Source of the DNA: a virus
Length of the DNA: 47,792 nt
Reading direction: 5' to 3' (one strand)
IMG/VR virus record: IMGVR_UViG_3300030104_006315
Location: 1-47,792 of that record
The notes beneath the pieces are model-generated. The model was not told the origin of the DNA and ran no database searches. It saw only the letters and a program-made list of their open reading frames with translations. Positions 17,076-26,121 of the stretch are shown here, in pieces; position 1 is the stretch's first letter, and each line of letters begins with the position of its first letter. The translations under genes and the position numbers were made by a program.

Positions 17076-18298
17076 TAAGAACCTCCTGACTCTTGTGTTT
17101 GAATAAGAGCTTCATCATAGTATAATATTGCCTCTTCAGCAATAACAACATCAATTATAAGACCATCATTATTATATCTAATTACATATTGTTGTAGTTT
17201 AAAATATTCTCCAGGTTCTAATGGAGAGTCGAATGGATTAGAATAATCAATTTCATCTGGTAATACAAGATTGAATTTAGATTCAATATCAGTAATAAAA
17301 TTTTCATGTATATTCTGACAAATTTGTTCAAAATTTTCACCTTGTAAATCTTCTCTATTTTCTAAAGTATTTCGGTCTTTTTTATAAAATACAAGTGGTT
17401 CGTTTTCATTACGACCTGTTTGTTTTTTCCCATCTCTTATTGTAGTTTGCATTGATAAAATTTGTTCATCACTTAGAGTATTATTCTCAAACCACTTCTT
17501 GTAAATAACATCACTAACTATTTCCCTAACTGCTTGTATAGTTTCATAACTAACTTCTTCAACAACATTGGCACTTTCAGCTTGAACCATAGTAGTTTGA
17601 GAAATTAAACTTTGAATTATTATTTCTTCTGGCTTTAGCTCATGAACTACACCCAACACACCCTCATTAATCATTGCAGTACCATCTTCATGTAAATGAT
17701 ATAAACCTACATATGGATTAAGTAAATTTGGTAAAAGATAATCTGATTTAGGATCAGCAAAATACCAATTGTCCTCTTCATTAGCAACCAATCCAACTTC
17801 AACTATTGGATTTATCAATACCTCTTCCTCTAGTGCTTGTTGTTGGACAGGCACTATAATCTCTTCGGGTAATAATTCATGAACAACTCCTAGAGTGCCA
17901 GCCCTAATCATCCTATCACCGTTCTGATGTAAGTGATATGGACCTACATATTCTTCACCCGTCTGTTTGAATACAAATTGACCTGGAAGTGCCTGTAAAT
18001 TTACTTGCACAATTGGATTATCCTTTAATATTTCCTCTTGTTCGTCCAATATAGTTTCTGTATCTTGCTGTTTAGTAGTCATGGACTGTTGACTAGATGT
18101 GCTACTAGCTGTTTCACTTTGTTGAGTGGTTGTAGTCTGTCTAGAAATTTGTTGAGTAGTTGTTGTTTGTTGTTGACCAGTTCTTTGTGTAGTCGTAGTT
18201 CGTCTACGAGTTGTCTGTGTAGTCGTAGTCTGTTGTGGATCAATAGGATCAGTTTGCTGAGGTGAAGGTGTGACTTGTTGTCTTGTATGATAAGGCAT
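17075..18298 (-). CDS. virion protein with Thr/Gln-rich N-terminus and two YHLH repeats
   Basis: 407 residues. Residues about 8-70 are almost only Thr, Gln, Arg and Ser (blocks of TTTTQ). Two copies of a ~35-residue repeat follow: YVGPYHLHQNGDRMIRAGTL and YVGLYHLHEDGTAMINEGVL, each ending VVHELxPEEII. Similar 'GPYH.H..G' motifs occur in baseplate-region proteins of marine T4-like phages. The conserved His residues could bind metal. The protein sits between the DNRLRE-like and LamG genes. Its exact place in the virion is unknown. Confidence 0.55.
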   Translation of the reverse strand: MPYHTRQQVTPSPQQTDPIDPQQTTTTQTTRRRTTTTQRTGQQQTTTTQQISRQTTTTQQSETASSTSSQQSMTTKQQDTETILDEQEEILKDNPIVQVNLQALPGQFVFKQTGEEYVGPYHLHQNGDRMIRAGTLGVVHELLPEEIIVPVQQQALEEEVLINPIVEVGLVANEEDNWYFADPKSDYLLPNLLNPYVGLYHLHEDGTAMINEGVLGVVHELKPEEIIIQSLISQTTMVQAESANVVEEVSYETIQAVREIVSDVIYKKWFENNTLSDEQILSMQTTIRDGKKQTGRNENEPLVFYKKDRNTLENREDLQGENFEQICQNIHENFITDIESKFNLVLPDEIDYSNPFDSPLEPGEYFKLQQYVIRYNNDGLIIDVVIAEEAILYYDEALIQTQESGGS

Positions 18299-18299
18299 A

Positions 18300-19394
18300 T
18301 TAAGTCCTCAATATAAATTCAAAGTCGTTATCGTAGATTATCTCCTGACCATCGTTGTGATTAACCTTTATCAGTATTTTATAAGCACGATTAGGCTCAA
18401 AGGCATTTAAGTCTTGTTTGAAATAGTTGGAAGTATTATCACAACTCATTGTTGTGAAAGCACTAAAAGGTACAACTGATTCGTTTGTTGCCATATCTAT
18501 AATAGAATAAAAACCCGAACCATGTGGTATGAAACTACCACTGACAGTTTGAACTGATGTTGTAAATGATTTTTGTATGTATCTTTTTCGAGCACCAAAT
18601 CTAAACTTAACAGTTTCGTTTTCTTTATATGCTTCTCTAAAATGTAATGGATATAAAAAGTTTTCACTATTGCCACTAACATCTAGTTCAGTTAAACTGC
18701 CTGTATTTGAACCAGTTGCTGGTAGATGGTCATCCCATTTTAATTCTATTTTTGGTGAGTATATCGTATTAGTTTGTCTTGAGAAAAATTTTAAATCTTC
18801 AAAACTACCAGTCGATATTTCTCTACTACCAGAAAGTCTAACTAATAAACCAAAATTATTATTTTCACCACTAAACCATTTTTTAGCAACAGAAGTTATA
18901 TCCATATTTATATCAGGTGATTCGGATGAAAATGATTGTGTAACTTCATCTTCTGATATGTAAGTTCCACCAGCATCTTCCCAAGTGACTTCAGCTCCGC
19001 CTTGTGGAAACGATCTGTTTTCCCAACTACAACCATCTGTTGTTTTAGGAACATCAGCCTCTTTACCTACTCCTTCACTCCAAGATTCACTTATAGGATA
19101 AGCAGCAATTGTGTACTCTTCACTTAAACCACTTGTACCTTCGGTTTCATAAAGTCTTAAATTTAGTTCATAATCACTTGGTAAAACAGATGAACTAATA
19201 TAAGTTTCAATTTCTTCAGTATCAAACTGTAATAAAACACGAGTTGGATAATGAAATGTTCTATCAAAAAATACTTTTTTTAATTCAAGAACTTCATCTT
19301 GTCCTGTATTTTTATCTTTAAAATCTTCACCTGTAATTTGATTTGAACCACTACTGATAAAGGAGTCTTTGGTTGTAAAAAAATATTTATGCAT
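18300..19394 (-). CDS. virion protein with DNRLRE-like beta domain
   Basis: 364 residues. The N-terminal 180 or so residues (KYFFTTKDSFISSGS, TRVLLQFDTEEIE, LNLRLYETEG, ESWSEG, VAKKWFSGENNNFGLLVRLS) follow the pattern of DNRLRE / carbohydrate-binding-like surface domains: a 'D.f..' start, a '(R)vllqFD' strand, 'W.eG' and 'v..W..g..nnG...'. The remaining part is beta-rich. It directly follows the gp6-like gene (overlapping codons). It may replace T4 gp7/gp8 next to the wedge, or it may be an accessory binding protein. Confidence 0.55.
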   Translation of the reverse strand: MHKYFFTTKDSFISSGSNQITGEDFKDKNTGQDEVLELKKVFFDRTFHYPTRVLLQFDTEEIETYISSSVLPSDYELNLRLYETEGTSGLSEEYTIAAYPISESWSEGVGKEADVPKTTDGCSWENRSFPQGGAEVTWEDAGGTYISEDEVTQSFSSESPDINMDITSVAKKWFSGENNNFGLLVRLSGSREISTGSFEDLKFFSRQTNTIYSPKIELKWDDHLPATGSNTGSLTELDVSGNSENFLYPLHFREAYKENETVKFRFGARKRYIQKSFTTSVQTVSGSFIPHGSGFYSIIDMATNESVVPFSAFTTMSCDNTSNYFKQDLNAFEPNRAYKILIKVNHNDGQEIIYDNDFEFILRT

Positions 19395-21307
19395 TATATC
19401 ACTTTCCCATAAATGTCGTTATTAGGATTTCTTAATTCAAATACAGCAGGAGTAACTGATGGTCTATAAATTCCATTCTCTAAAGCGTTTTCAAAATTAT
19501 ATTGAAATCCATAGTCTATATTTCCATCAGAAACAATATCACCATCACCTTGATAATAGTAAAGTTTTCTGCCAGTGGCATATTCATCATTTCCATCTTG
19601 GAATAACTTAAGTTCTTGTATTCCTATTACACCATCTAAACTTAAAATGTTATATTGTAAATCATTCATATTAATTGATTGTTTAAATTGCATCTTTTCT
19701 ACTTTGAAAAAATCTTTTATAACATCAATAACATTTAATTTAACTTGAGTTACATTAAATCGTCTATCAGCTGAAACTATAAATCTAACTCCAAAATTAA
19801 TAAAGTAACCAGAAAATAAAGTATCATTTGCCGTAAATCCAAAATCAACGATGTCGTTAATCATTCTAAATTGATTTAAATAAGTGGCTACATTTTGTAA
19901 TATAAGTTGTGGAGTTTGCACTAATTTTTTACCTTGATTGTAAGAAAGAGTAGAAACAAAAAGTGTACCACCATCTAATCTTTCAACATAAGCTTTAGCA
20001 ATACTACCAAATCTAGTGGGTAAACTTTGTATTCTTGCCGTGTAATCTTCTTTAGTTACACAACGAAGTTGAGAAGCAAAAAAAGCACTGGCATTATTTC
20101 TTATTTCCTCTACTGTTTGTCCATCAGTACCACCTATACTTGGTTCATCATTTGTTACTGTTAACTCTACACCACTTGGGCTATTATTAACAGTTGTAAG
20201 TTCACCTGACTGAACATTGGTTTCAGATCCGCCTCCTCCTCGATAAGTAAATGTTAAAATAGTGTTTGATGGAGTCTCCCCTAAATTTAAATTATTACCA
20301 ACAGTAAGACCTATAGAACCTGGTATATCAGAAAGATTAGTTCCATTTATAGTTACACCAGCTTGTTCTACGGGATCTACATTTGAACCAGAATTACTAA
20401 ATCTAAATAATCCATTACCAAACTGAAATTTATATGTTTGAGTATCTTCATCAAACTTAGTGGTAAACTTTTTGTTTGTCTTTATATATTCAGCAACATA
20501 AGGTATTGGTATGGATGAAACATCATCACTAGCTTCTCCTTGACTGTAAGAAGTATCTCTTGTATTATCATTAGTGTAGTGTGTTTCTTTTAATACTTTT
20601 TCTTGTGCTAGGTAATCAACCCCATACCATTTTTGACCTGAGGCATCTACACAGTCTATGACTTCAATTAAATCATCTTCTCCTAAGTCTAACTCTAAAA
20701 ATTTTGTTGGACTTTCTACTGTAAAAGATTTTGTTTTTGTTTTACCAGATATAGCTCTCACATACCTAGTTAAAACATAAGAAGTGGCCTCTCCATTTTC
20801 GTCAAGAATCGGTGAACTTATTTTAGGATCATTAGAGCCACTTGATGTGAAATCTATTTCACTTGTTGTTTCAAAAAGTATCTCAGAGTCGATATTTGAA
20901 GCAATTTGTAGTCCACTATCAATAGATGATGGAGCTTCACCGTATAAGGGTTCTCCATTATCACCAGCATTAATTGTTGTCTCTACTTTTAACCTAACAA
21001 CTGACGGTGTTTTGTTTGGAGTTTTGTAACCAAGAAACTCTGCAAGTCTACGAATATTTCTTTTTTCTGTGGCAGTAGCTAAAATATTTTCTTTGTAATT
21101 ATAATCAATGTAATAAGAAAGGACATCACCAACATAACTTGATAATTCTATCAACATCATACCTGGAGATGTTTCATTAAAATCTTTGTATGTATCAGGA
21201 AAATAAGATTTAGTATACTCAATTAAATCAGTTTTTATCGTGTTAAAATCTTTACTAGTATAATTAATATTTGTCGGTATTAATTTTTGTTTTTCTGTAT
21301 ATGCCAT
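19394..21307 (-). CDS. gp6: baseplate wedge protein, gp6-like
   Basis: 637 residues, close to T4 gp6 (660). The N-terminus (NINYTSKDFNTIKTDLIEYT, then ETSPGMMLIELSSYVGDVLS and TEKRNIRRLAEFLGYKTPN) is the hallmark of gp6 in marine T4-like phages. A baseplate J-like core is seen in the middle (GQTVEEIRNNASAFFASQLR, VTKEDYTARIQSLPTRFGSI). T4 gp6 forms the ring connecting the wedges of the contractile baseplate. It lies directly downstream of gp25, in the order expected for this family. Confidence 0.88.
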   Translation of the reverse strand: MAYTEKQKLIPTNINYTSKDFNTIKTDLIEYTKSYFPDTYKDFNETSPGMMLIELSSYVGDVLSYYIDYNYKENILATATEKRNIRRLAEFLGYKTPNKTPSVVRLKVETTINAGDNGEPLYGEAPSSIDSGLQIASNIDSEILFETTSEIDFTSSGSNDPKISSPILDENGEATSYVLTRYVRAISGKTKTKSFTVESPTKFLELDLGEDDLIEVIDCVDASGQKWYGVDYLAQEKVLKETHYTNDNTRDTSYSQGEASDDVSSIPIPYVAEYIKTNKKFTTKFDEDTQTYKFQFGNGLFRFSNSGSNVDPVEQAGVTINGTNLSDIPGSIGLTVGNNLNLGETPSNTILTFTYRGGGGSETNVQSGELTTVNNSPSGVELTVTNDEPSIGGTDGQTVEEIRNNASAFFASQLRCVTKEDYTARIQSLPTRFGSIAKAYVERLDGGTLFVSTLSYNQGKKLVQTPQLILQNVATYLNQFRMINDIVDFGFTANDTLFSGYFINFGVRFIVSADRRFNVTQVKLNVIDVIKDFFKVEKMQFKQSINMNDLQYNILSLDGVIGIQELKLFQDGNDEYATGRKLYYYQGDGDIVSDGNIDYGFQYNFENALENGIYRPSVTPAVFELRNPNNDIYGKVI

Positions 21308-21323
21308 TAATATCTCCTATGTC

Positions 21324-21857
21324 TTAGTAACCGCCGCCACCACCGCCGCCACTAGTTCCAGCAGTAGCTCCACCACTTACATTGCCGCCACTCGAAGCAC
21401 CACCACTTTCTGCTACTCCTGTTCCACCTGTAGTTAAATCTACTTCAACCGATTCTATATAATTTGGAGCTCTTTTTAAATTAAAATCTATCTTCACATT
21501 TACTTGGTTGGAACTATCCACTCTATTTACTTGAATATCTCTTAGTTCAACAAAAGGTAACCATATTTGAAATGTATCTAAAATTTCATTTTCAATTTTA
21601 ATTATTGTATCATCATTTAATGGTTCAAATAATATCTCTTTCAAACCCATACCTAAATTTGGTTGAAAAACTCTTTCACTTTTATTAGTTTTTAAAAGAA
21701 GTTTTATATTATTTTTTATTGCGTCTACAGTTGTTTTTGTAGTTTGAAAATACCCATCACCGTTAGGAACTCTAGCAAAAGGAAAATCAATTCCTACAGA
21801 AACTCTCGTATCTTTATCTTCTACAAACCTATCTTTTCTTCTGTCTAATATTGGCAT
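21324..21857 (-). CDS. gp25: baseplate wedge protein, gp25-like, with poly-Gly tail
   Basis: 177 residues, of which about 1-135 are the gpW/gp25 fold (DAIKNNIKLLLKTNKSERVF, QPNLGMGLKEILFEP, then ENEILDTFQIWLPFVELRDI). T4 gp25 (132 residues) links sheath initiation to the baseplate and bears the conserved EPR-like core; here it reads FEPLND. The last 35 or so residues are a Gly/Ser tail (SGGASSGGNVSGG and GGGGGGGY), absent from T4 gp25, and the DNA there is GC-rich. The gene precedes gp6, as expected. Confidence 0.85.
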   Translation of the reverse strand: MPILDRRKDRFVEDKDTRVSVGIDFPFARVPNGDGYFQTTKTTVDAIKNNIKLLLKTNKSERVFQPNLGMGLKEILFEPLNDDTIIKIENEILDTFQIWLPFVELRDIQVNRVDSSNQVNVKIDFNLKRAPNYIESVEVDLTTGGTGVAESGGASSGGNVSGGATAGTSGGGGGGGY

Positions 21858-21858
21858 T

Positions 21859-22209
21859 TTATGATTTCGTTACTTTTTTTAACTGTACTTTACTTTTCAT
21901 TGACTCTATCCTACCACCAGCTTTTAAATTACTTGGTTTTTGACCAGTATCACTAACAGCAGTGGTTATGGGTATTAATGGTATTGTTACAGGACCTCCA
22001 GCATTTGGAATACCTTGTACATTCGTGAGAGTCTGTGACATTTCTAATTCAGTAACAGTAAATGTTTGAGCTTGAACCCATTTTACTATCGCATCTCTCA
22101 AATCATCAGCTAAATCTTCAACTTTTTTCTTACCTTTAGCATCAGCATCAAGATATTCTTTTCCTAAGTTTTTTTCAAAGGCATCATATATGTCTGTCCT
22201 AAGTCCCAT
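21859..22209 (-). CDS. baseplate-region protein, unknown
   Basis: 116 residues. Two helices at the N-terminus (TDIYDAFEKNLGKEYLDADA, VEDLADDLRDAIVKWVQAQT) are followed by an extended region rich in Pro and Gly (GIPNAGGPVTIPLIPI) and a basic end (MKSKVQLKKVTKS). It overlaps the 142-residue gene by 11 bases and lies 1 base from gp25. The size and place between the spike and gp25 would suit a small baseplate or tail-completion component, but no homologue is recognised. Confidence 0.5.
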   Translation of the reverse strand: MGLRTDIYDAFEKNLGKEYLDADAKGKKKVEDLADDLRDAIVKWVQAQTFTVTELEMSQTLTNVQGIPNAGGPVTIPLIPITTAVSDTGQKPSNLKAGGRIESMKSKVQLKKVTKS

Positions 22210-22627
22210 TCTTAAACCTTGCTTTTTCCTCTACTTTTTTCATTACTTGAGAATAATCTTTTGTGAACGCCTCTGTTAAATGTTCAGGCAAATTTTGTGT
22301 ATTATCTGTTACAGACTGAACTTGAGGTTCTTCATTTATTTTTTTCCAATCATCAGATGCTGCTGTTTCAGCAAGAATATCATTTAAGATACTATCTTTT
22401 GTTAATACAGGATTTGATTGTGGTAATGTCGGAGTCGGAACTTTTGACTGAGTGTTTGTTTTTTTAGTTGAAGATGAGTTAAGTTGTGGTGCTCTATCTT
22501 CTACTATACTATTAGTATTACCATTAACTAACACTTCATTTAACTTTTTTTCAAGTCGACTAAATTTATAATCTAACTCTTCTCTTATTATATCTCTTAT
22601 TAACTTCTTAAATATATTAACCTTCAT
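22199..22627 (-). CDS. small helical protein, baseplate operon, unknown
   Basis: 142 residues. A charged coiled-coil-like N-terminus (IRDIIREELDYKFSRLEKKL) is followed by a Ser/Thr/Pro/Asn-rich linker and a short helical end. The layout resembles small scaffold or assembly proteins in marine T4-like phages. No enzymatic motif is seen. It starts 8 bases after the spike gene stops. Confidence 0.45.
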   Translation of the reverse strand: MKVNIFKKLIRDIIREELDYKFSRLEKKLNEVLVNGNTNSIVEDRAPQLNSSSTKKTNTQSKVPTPTLPQSNPVLTKDSILNDILAETAASDDWKKINEEPQVQSVTDNTQNLPEHLTEAFTKDYSQVMKKVEEKARFKNGT

Positions 22628-22635
22628 TTTAACTC

Positions 22636-23913
22636 CTATCTGTTTTCTTCTATGAAATGATGATGACTTAAAAAACTAGGTCCATCAATACCATAAGTAA
22701 TGTTTCCTTCATCATCCTCAGTTGATCTTCTTTCTTCTAATTCTGCTAACACATCTGTTATACTTATTTCAGCTCCTTCAACTGTAAGACCACTTGCTGA
22801 AAATAACGGTGAGCCAGTAGAGTCTACTAGTGGTACTGGAACTCCTTGTACTAGAGCGTGAGCATTTTTTAATATCTTTGTCATTATTTCTAAAATTTTT
22901 CTTAATTCTTCTCCCAGCACCATTGGTTGATTTTGAGTTTTTGCTGGTTCTCCTAAATAAATATTACCAGAATTAATAACTGAATAACCTTGATTGTTTA
23001 AAGTAAAATTTTGTTTAGAACCAAAGTTTATATTTCTGTTTGATGAAACAGTAAAATCACCCTCCCCACTCCTAGCATCAAATGTTATTTTATCTGATGT
23101 TATAATTATTTGATTAAATTTTGTTTCGTTACCATCTTCCAATTCACCATAATTATAATCAAACTCCGATTGTTCACCGTCATTACCAAGATTTAACTTA
23201 AACAAGGGATTATCGTTTTCACCTAATATATCAGTAGATAATCTATATCCACTATTAATAGTGAAATTTTCTTCCAAAGAACCATTTGACAGCATCGATA
23301 TTAAAGAACCTTGACTCAATGACTCCTCTATATTATTATTATTGTTACTTATATTAATTAGTGGAAATATATCTCTTGAACCAATTCTAATTGCATTCGA
23401 GTGTCTACCCTCAAGCAGAACATCAGAGTGTCTTGATGCTTCATAGGAGATAGAATATAAATCTAAATTACTTTTTCTTTTTTGTAATTTTTTTACTGAT
23501 TTGTCGGCATATTCAACACCACGACCTGTACTAGTGTCTACTTCATTTCTAAGATATAGTCCTCTGTTTTCTAATTTAGAATCGTAAAAATTAGAATAAG
23601 ATTGATTTGGATTGTTAAAAGTATTTAAAGGACCAATGTAATAAACTTTTTTTGCTATTTGTGTAAATAAAACGATATCACCTTTGGTTATCGAATCACT
23701 TATACCCCTAAACAAAGGTCTTGCCGTTAATTTATTTTTTATTGTAGGTAGAGTGGTTTTTAAAGGTCTTAAGTCTATCATTTGAGACGATTGAGTTTTT
23801 TCTTCTGTTTGTTTAGGTGAATCAAAATTGTTAAGGTATACTTTGTTAACGATTCCTAAATTAAACTCTATAGCTTTAGTTGCTAAATCATCAAAAATTC
23901 TGCCTAAAGCCAT
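22636..23913 (-). CDS. gp5: baseplate central spike/hub protein, gp5-like
   Basis: 425 residues. Residues about 60-130 form an OB-like region (ITKGDIVLFTQIAKKVYYIG, then PLNTFNNPNQS) as at the N-terminus of gp5 from marine T4-like phages. Later parts contain repetitive beta strands (DKITFDARSGEGDFTVSS, NINFGSKQNFTLNNQGYS, INSGNIYLGEP) that fit a trimeric needle. No lysozyme catalytic domain, present in T4 gp5, is visible, which is usual for marine relatives. A helical end (LRKILEIMTKILKNAHALVQ) follows. The spike punctures the outer membrane during infection. It is coupled to the genes on both sides. Confidence 0.72.
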   Translation of the reverse strand: MALGRIFDDLATKAIEFNLGIVNKVYLNNFDSPKQTEEKTQSSQMIDLRPLKTTLPTIKNKLTARPLFRGISDSITKGDIVLFTQIAKKVYYIGPLNTFNNPNQSYSNFYDSKLENRGLYLRNEVDTSTGRGVEYADKSVKKLQKRKSNLDLYSISYEASRHSDVLLEGRHSNAIRIGSRDIFPLINISNNNNNIEESLSQGSLISMLSNGSLEENFTINSGYRLSTDILGENDNPLFKLNLGNDGEQSEFDYNYGELEDGNETKFNQIIITSDKITFDARSGEGDFTVSSNRNINFGSKQNFTLNNQGYSVINSGNIYLGEPAKTQNQPMVLGEELRKILEIMTKILKNAHALVQGVPVPLVDSTGSPLFSASGLTVEGAEISITDVLAELEERRSTEDDEGNITYGIDGPSFLSHHHFIEENR

Positions 23914-24311
23914 TATGAGTCACCATACTTTTGTCTTATCTCAGACATATCAACAATGTCGTCTTTCTTCTTTTGCAAGTCTTCTGCTACATCTTCAAGA
24001 GAAGCCATTAATTGTTCTTTTTCTTCGTCAGACAACAGACTAACACCACTTTCATCAATAGTTTGCTTAGACATTATTCTCTGATATAGAGTTGCTAGTT
24101 TAACAAGGTTGTCATCATTTTTAATACCCACATCCATCAGTTCCTTAATAATAGGACCTACAATAGCAATATCTTCGATACCTTGTATGTAACCATGTAC
24201 CTCTTGGATTAACAAGTCGATTTGAGTTTTCTTTAACTTGTTATTCTCGTATATCTCTTGGGATAAATCAGAGAAGTTCTTATCACCGAATATTTTAATG
24301 TCATTATCCAT
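23913..24311 (-). CDS. small helical protein upstream of the baseplate genes
   Basis: 132 residues, acidic and mostly helical (KKTQIDLLIQEVHGYIQG, then LLSDEEKEQLMASLEDVAED). No domain is recognised. The start at 24311 has no good ribosome site; an AT-rich element (ATATTTATA) ends four bases before it. It is the first gene of the structural run and overlaps the spike gene, so it may be a baseplate-assembly factor. Confidence 0.45.
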   Translation of the reverse strand: MDNDIKIFGDKNFSDLSQEIYENNKLKKTQIDLLIQEVHGYIQGIEDIAIVGPIIKELMDVGIKNDDNLVKLATLYQRIMSKQTIDESGVSLLSDEEKEQLMASLEDVAEDLQKKKDDIVDMSEIRQKYGDS

Positions 24312-24338
24312 ACATATAAATATGGTATGGTTACAATA

Positions 24339-25046
24339 TTATACTAAAGAACCTGTATATCTTAAATTATCTATATGACCTCGTGTGAGAACTTCTTCTT
24401 GAATTTTTGGATATATTTTACGAAATGTATTTGTGACTTGTGTTATTTTAGATGTTTTGACATCTGTCATTTCACGAATCATTATATAAATTGCTTTTTT
24501 ATTAAAATTATCAATGTTATCTTTATTTCTACACAGGTACAATATTGATTCAGCAATATCTCTATCTTGTGACTTTGGGAAAAGTCTTTCTATATTTTCT
24601 TCAAAGTAATCTATGGTTTTTCTAAATATATCAGCCGATGGGTTTTTTTCTATTTGTTCATCATCATGACCATGACCATATAACACATCAATATCATCAT
24701 GAATTTTCATCTTTTTATAGTTAGCATTATTATTTAGGATAAGATAGTTTTTTGCCACTACAGAGAAATAACTAAAAGCTTTACTACCTTTAGTTTCATC
24801 AAACTTATGCATGTTGATAACGAGATTAGAAACTACCTCTTCTTGTAAGTCTCTAAACCCATAACTAAAATAACTAAACTTAAAAGTGTTAATTATATTT
24901 TCTGCTAACTTAAGAAATGCAGCATGTATCTCTTCAGTATAGATTTTATTTCTTTCTGATGGACTACTAGAGTGATTATATCTTACGATAGCATCATGTA
25001 CAGGTGTACCAAAATATATTTTACTTTTCTTTTTTCTCTTTTTCAT
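24339..25046 (-). CDS. gp55: late-transcription sigma factor, gp55-like
   Basis: 235 residues from the ATG at 25046, preferred because GAGG lies 8-11 bases upstream; a TTG at 25067 would add 7 residues. A basic N-terminus (KKRKKKSKIYFGTPVHDAIV) is followed by a region 2-like segment (FSYFSYGFRDLQEEVVSNLV, then INMHKFDETKGSKAFSYFSV) as in T4 gp55 and other short sigma70-family factors. T4 gp55 directs host RNA polymerase to late promoters with the help of the sliding clamp. It is at the border between early-type operons and the structural operon, which fits that role. No typical TATAAATA promoter series was found. Confidence 0.82.
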   Translation of the reverse strand: MKKRKKKSKIYFGTPVHDAIVRYNHSSSPSERNKIYTEEIHAAFLKLAENIINTFKFSYFSYGFRDLQEEVVSNLVINMHKFDETKGSKAFSYFSVVAKNYLILNNNANYKKMKIHDDIDVLYGHGHDDEQIEKNPSADIFRKTIDYFEENIERLFPKSQDRDIAESILYLCRNKDNIDNFNKKAIYIMIREMTDVKTSKITQVTNTFRKIYPKIQEEVLTRGHIDNLRYTGSLV

Positions 25047-25311
25047 TTTCTTCAACCTCAGTTTCAAATAAATTCTCTAATTCTTGACCAAGTTGTTTTA
25101 TTTCATTGAAGAAAAAACCAACTTCATCGTCTGATTCAAATGTTCCTTTATCGTCTATTACTTTAAGTTGAAGTTTTATTGATTCTATTGTGTTGCTTAT
25201 ATTTAGTATTATGTTTTCGTATGCATTAATACGGCGTAATGCGTAAAAAGTTACTATCCCTAAAAAGGTGGTAACAATTCCTAATGTAATTGTAATAATG
25301 TAATGTAACAA
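25021..25311 (-). CDS. small membrane protein with coiled coil
   Basis: 96 residues with a TTG start next to the stop of the 48-residue ORF. One transmembrane helix at the N-terminus (ITITLGIVTTFLGIVTFYAL) is followed by an amphipathic coiled coil (YENIILNISNTIESIKLQLK) and a Lys/Glu-rich tail. It overlaps the sigma-factor gene by 26 bases. Similar small TM-plus-helix proteins lie near gp55 in other marine T4-like phages, but their role is unknown. Confidence 0.5.
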   Translation of the reverse strand: MLHYIITITLGIVTTFLGIVTFYALRRINAYENIILNISNTIESIKLQLKVIDDKGTFESDDEVGFFFNEIKQLGQELENLFETEVEENEKEKKEK

Positions 25312-25458
25312 TTATGACTCTAGTTCTAATATTTTATTATCTATTAAATCTATGACTTCTATAAGTATTTCGTTTTGGTCTTCTTCATGATGTGTGTCTA
25401 TTTCTAATAACAAAGCTTTTAAATCCTCTAAAAAGATTATCATCTCCGAGTTCATCAT
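25312..25458 (-). CDS. 48-residue acidic protein
   Basis: Starts at ATG 25458 (an in-frame second ATG follows) and ends at TAA 25312-25314. The product is acidic and helical (IIFLEDLKALLLEID, then EILIEVIDLIDNKIL). The start overlaps the upstream stop (TAATG) and the stop touches the TTG start of the next gene, so it sits in a closed translational chain. Unknown function. Confidence 0.55.
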   Translation of the reverse strand: MMNSEMIIFLEDLKALLLEIDTHHEEDQNEILIEVIDLIDNKILELES

Positions 25459-25811
25459 TAAGCATCTCCTACAATTTGTGTTAGTAATTCAAGAACTTGG
25501 TCATTAGTAAAATCATCAAGTTCTGATATATGTTTATCTAATACAGAAACCAAATCTTTCATATGACTATTTTCATATTGCTCCATAGTCTTATCATACA
25601 ACTCTGGATTTTCTATTTCTAATACATCAAGTATTTGATTTATTAAGTCATTAGCATCTGTTAAATTCTTACGAACTTTATAAAACATTTCTTTATGTTT
25701 TGATTGTTCTATTTCTAAAGTATCTAACTTGCTAAGTATGAAAGATAATACTTTAATGATTTGTTCGTTGCTTGTTTCTTTGTGTTCCATATATTCATAA
25801 ATATCTACCAT
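25458..25811 (-). CDS. 117-residue helical protein, unknown
   Basis: Acidic, almost wholly helical (NEQIIKVLSFILSKLDTLEI, then ANDLINQILDVLEIENPEL and VSVLDKHISELDDFT). No Cys. It looks like a coiled-coil adaptor. It is in the small-gene operon between the 78-residue gene and gp55. No family recognised. Confidence 0.5.
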   Translation of the reverse strand: MVDIYEYMEHKETSNEQIIKVLSFILSKLDTLEIEQSKHKEMFYKVRKNLTDANDLINQILDVLEIENPELYDKTMEQYENSHMKDLVSVLDKHISELDDFTNDQVLELLTQIVGDA

Positions 25812-25852
25812 TCAACCAAATCACTTATATTTAAGTATTAAGATTTTAGATT

Positions 25853-26089
25853 TTAGTACACATCCATCCCAATATCACCTAATGTTTTTAAGTCTTCACG
25901 ACCATCACATTCAGAGTAATCATCAACAGCAGTATCATCTAATTCACCTTCATTAAAGTAATCAAGATTAACTCTCTTGTTTTCTTTATAGTTAGGAGTA
26001 GATGATGACAATTTGTCCATAGACTTCATTTGTCTTTTATCATCTGCCGTTAATTCAAATTGAGAAATATCAATTCTTTTAGTTTTCAT
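25853..26089 (-). CDS. 78-residue acidic protein, unknown
   Basis: A Lys/Arg-rich start (MKTKRIDISQFELTADDKRQ) is followed by a strongly acidic C-terminal half (EGELDDTAVDDYSECDGRED). No domain recognised. It is the first gene after promoter 26222-26250 and has a ~125-base structured leader (hairpins at 26122-26156 and 26161-26182), which implies regulated or stabilised translation. AGAGGTT upstream serves as ribosome site. Confidence 0.55.
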   Translation of the reverse strand: MKTKRIDISQFELTADDKRQMKSMDKLSSSTPNYKENKRVNLDYFNEGELDDTAVDDYSECDGREDLKTLGDIGMDVY

Positions 26090-26121
26090 TTTTAACCTCT
26101 TGTTTTATTGTTTAAATTTTA

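Noticed and set aside
18038-18265. Plus-strand ORF of 75 codons opposite the Thr/Gln-rich gene
   Set aside because: It is the antisense of a low-complexity codon repeat in a well-supported gene; there is no ribosome site and the product is an artefact rich in Ser, Leu and Cys.
3800-24330. T4-type late promoters (TATAAATA)
   Set aside because: Exact copies were not found ahead of late genes on the coding strand; the AT-rich ATATTTATA found at 3.8, 6.4, 24.3 and 41.3 kb is too degenerate and sometimes too close to the start codon to call.
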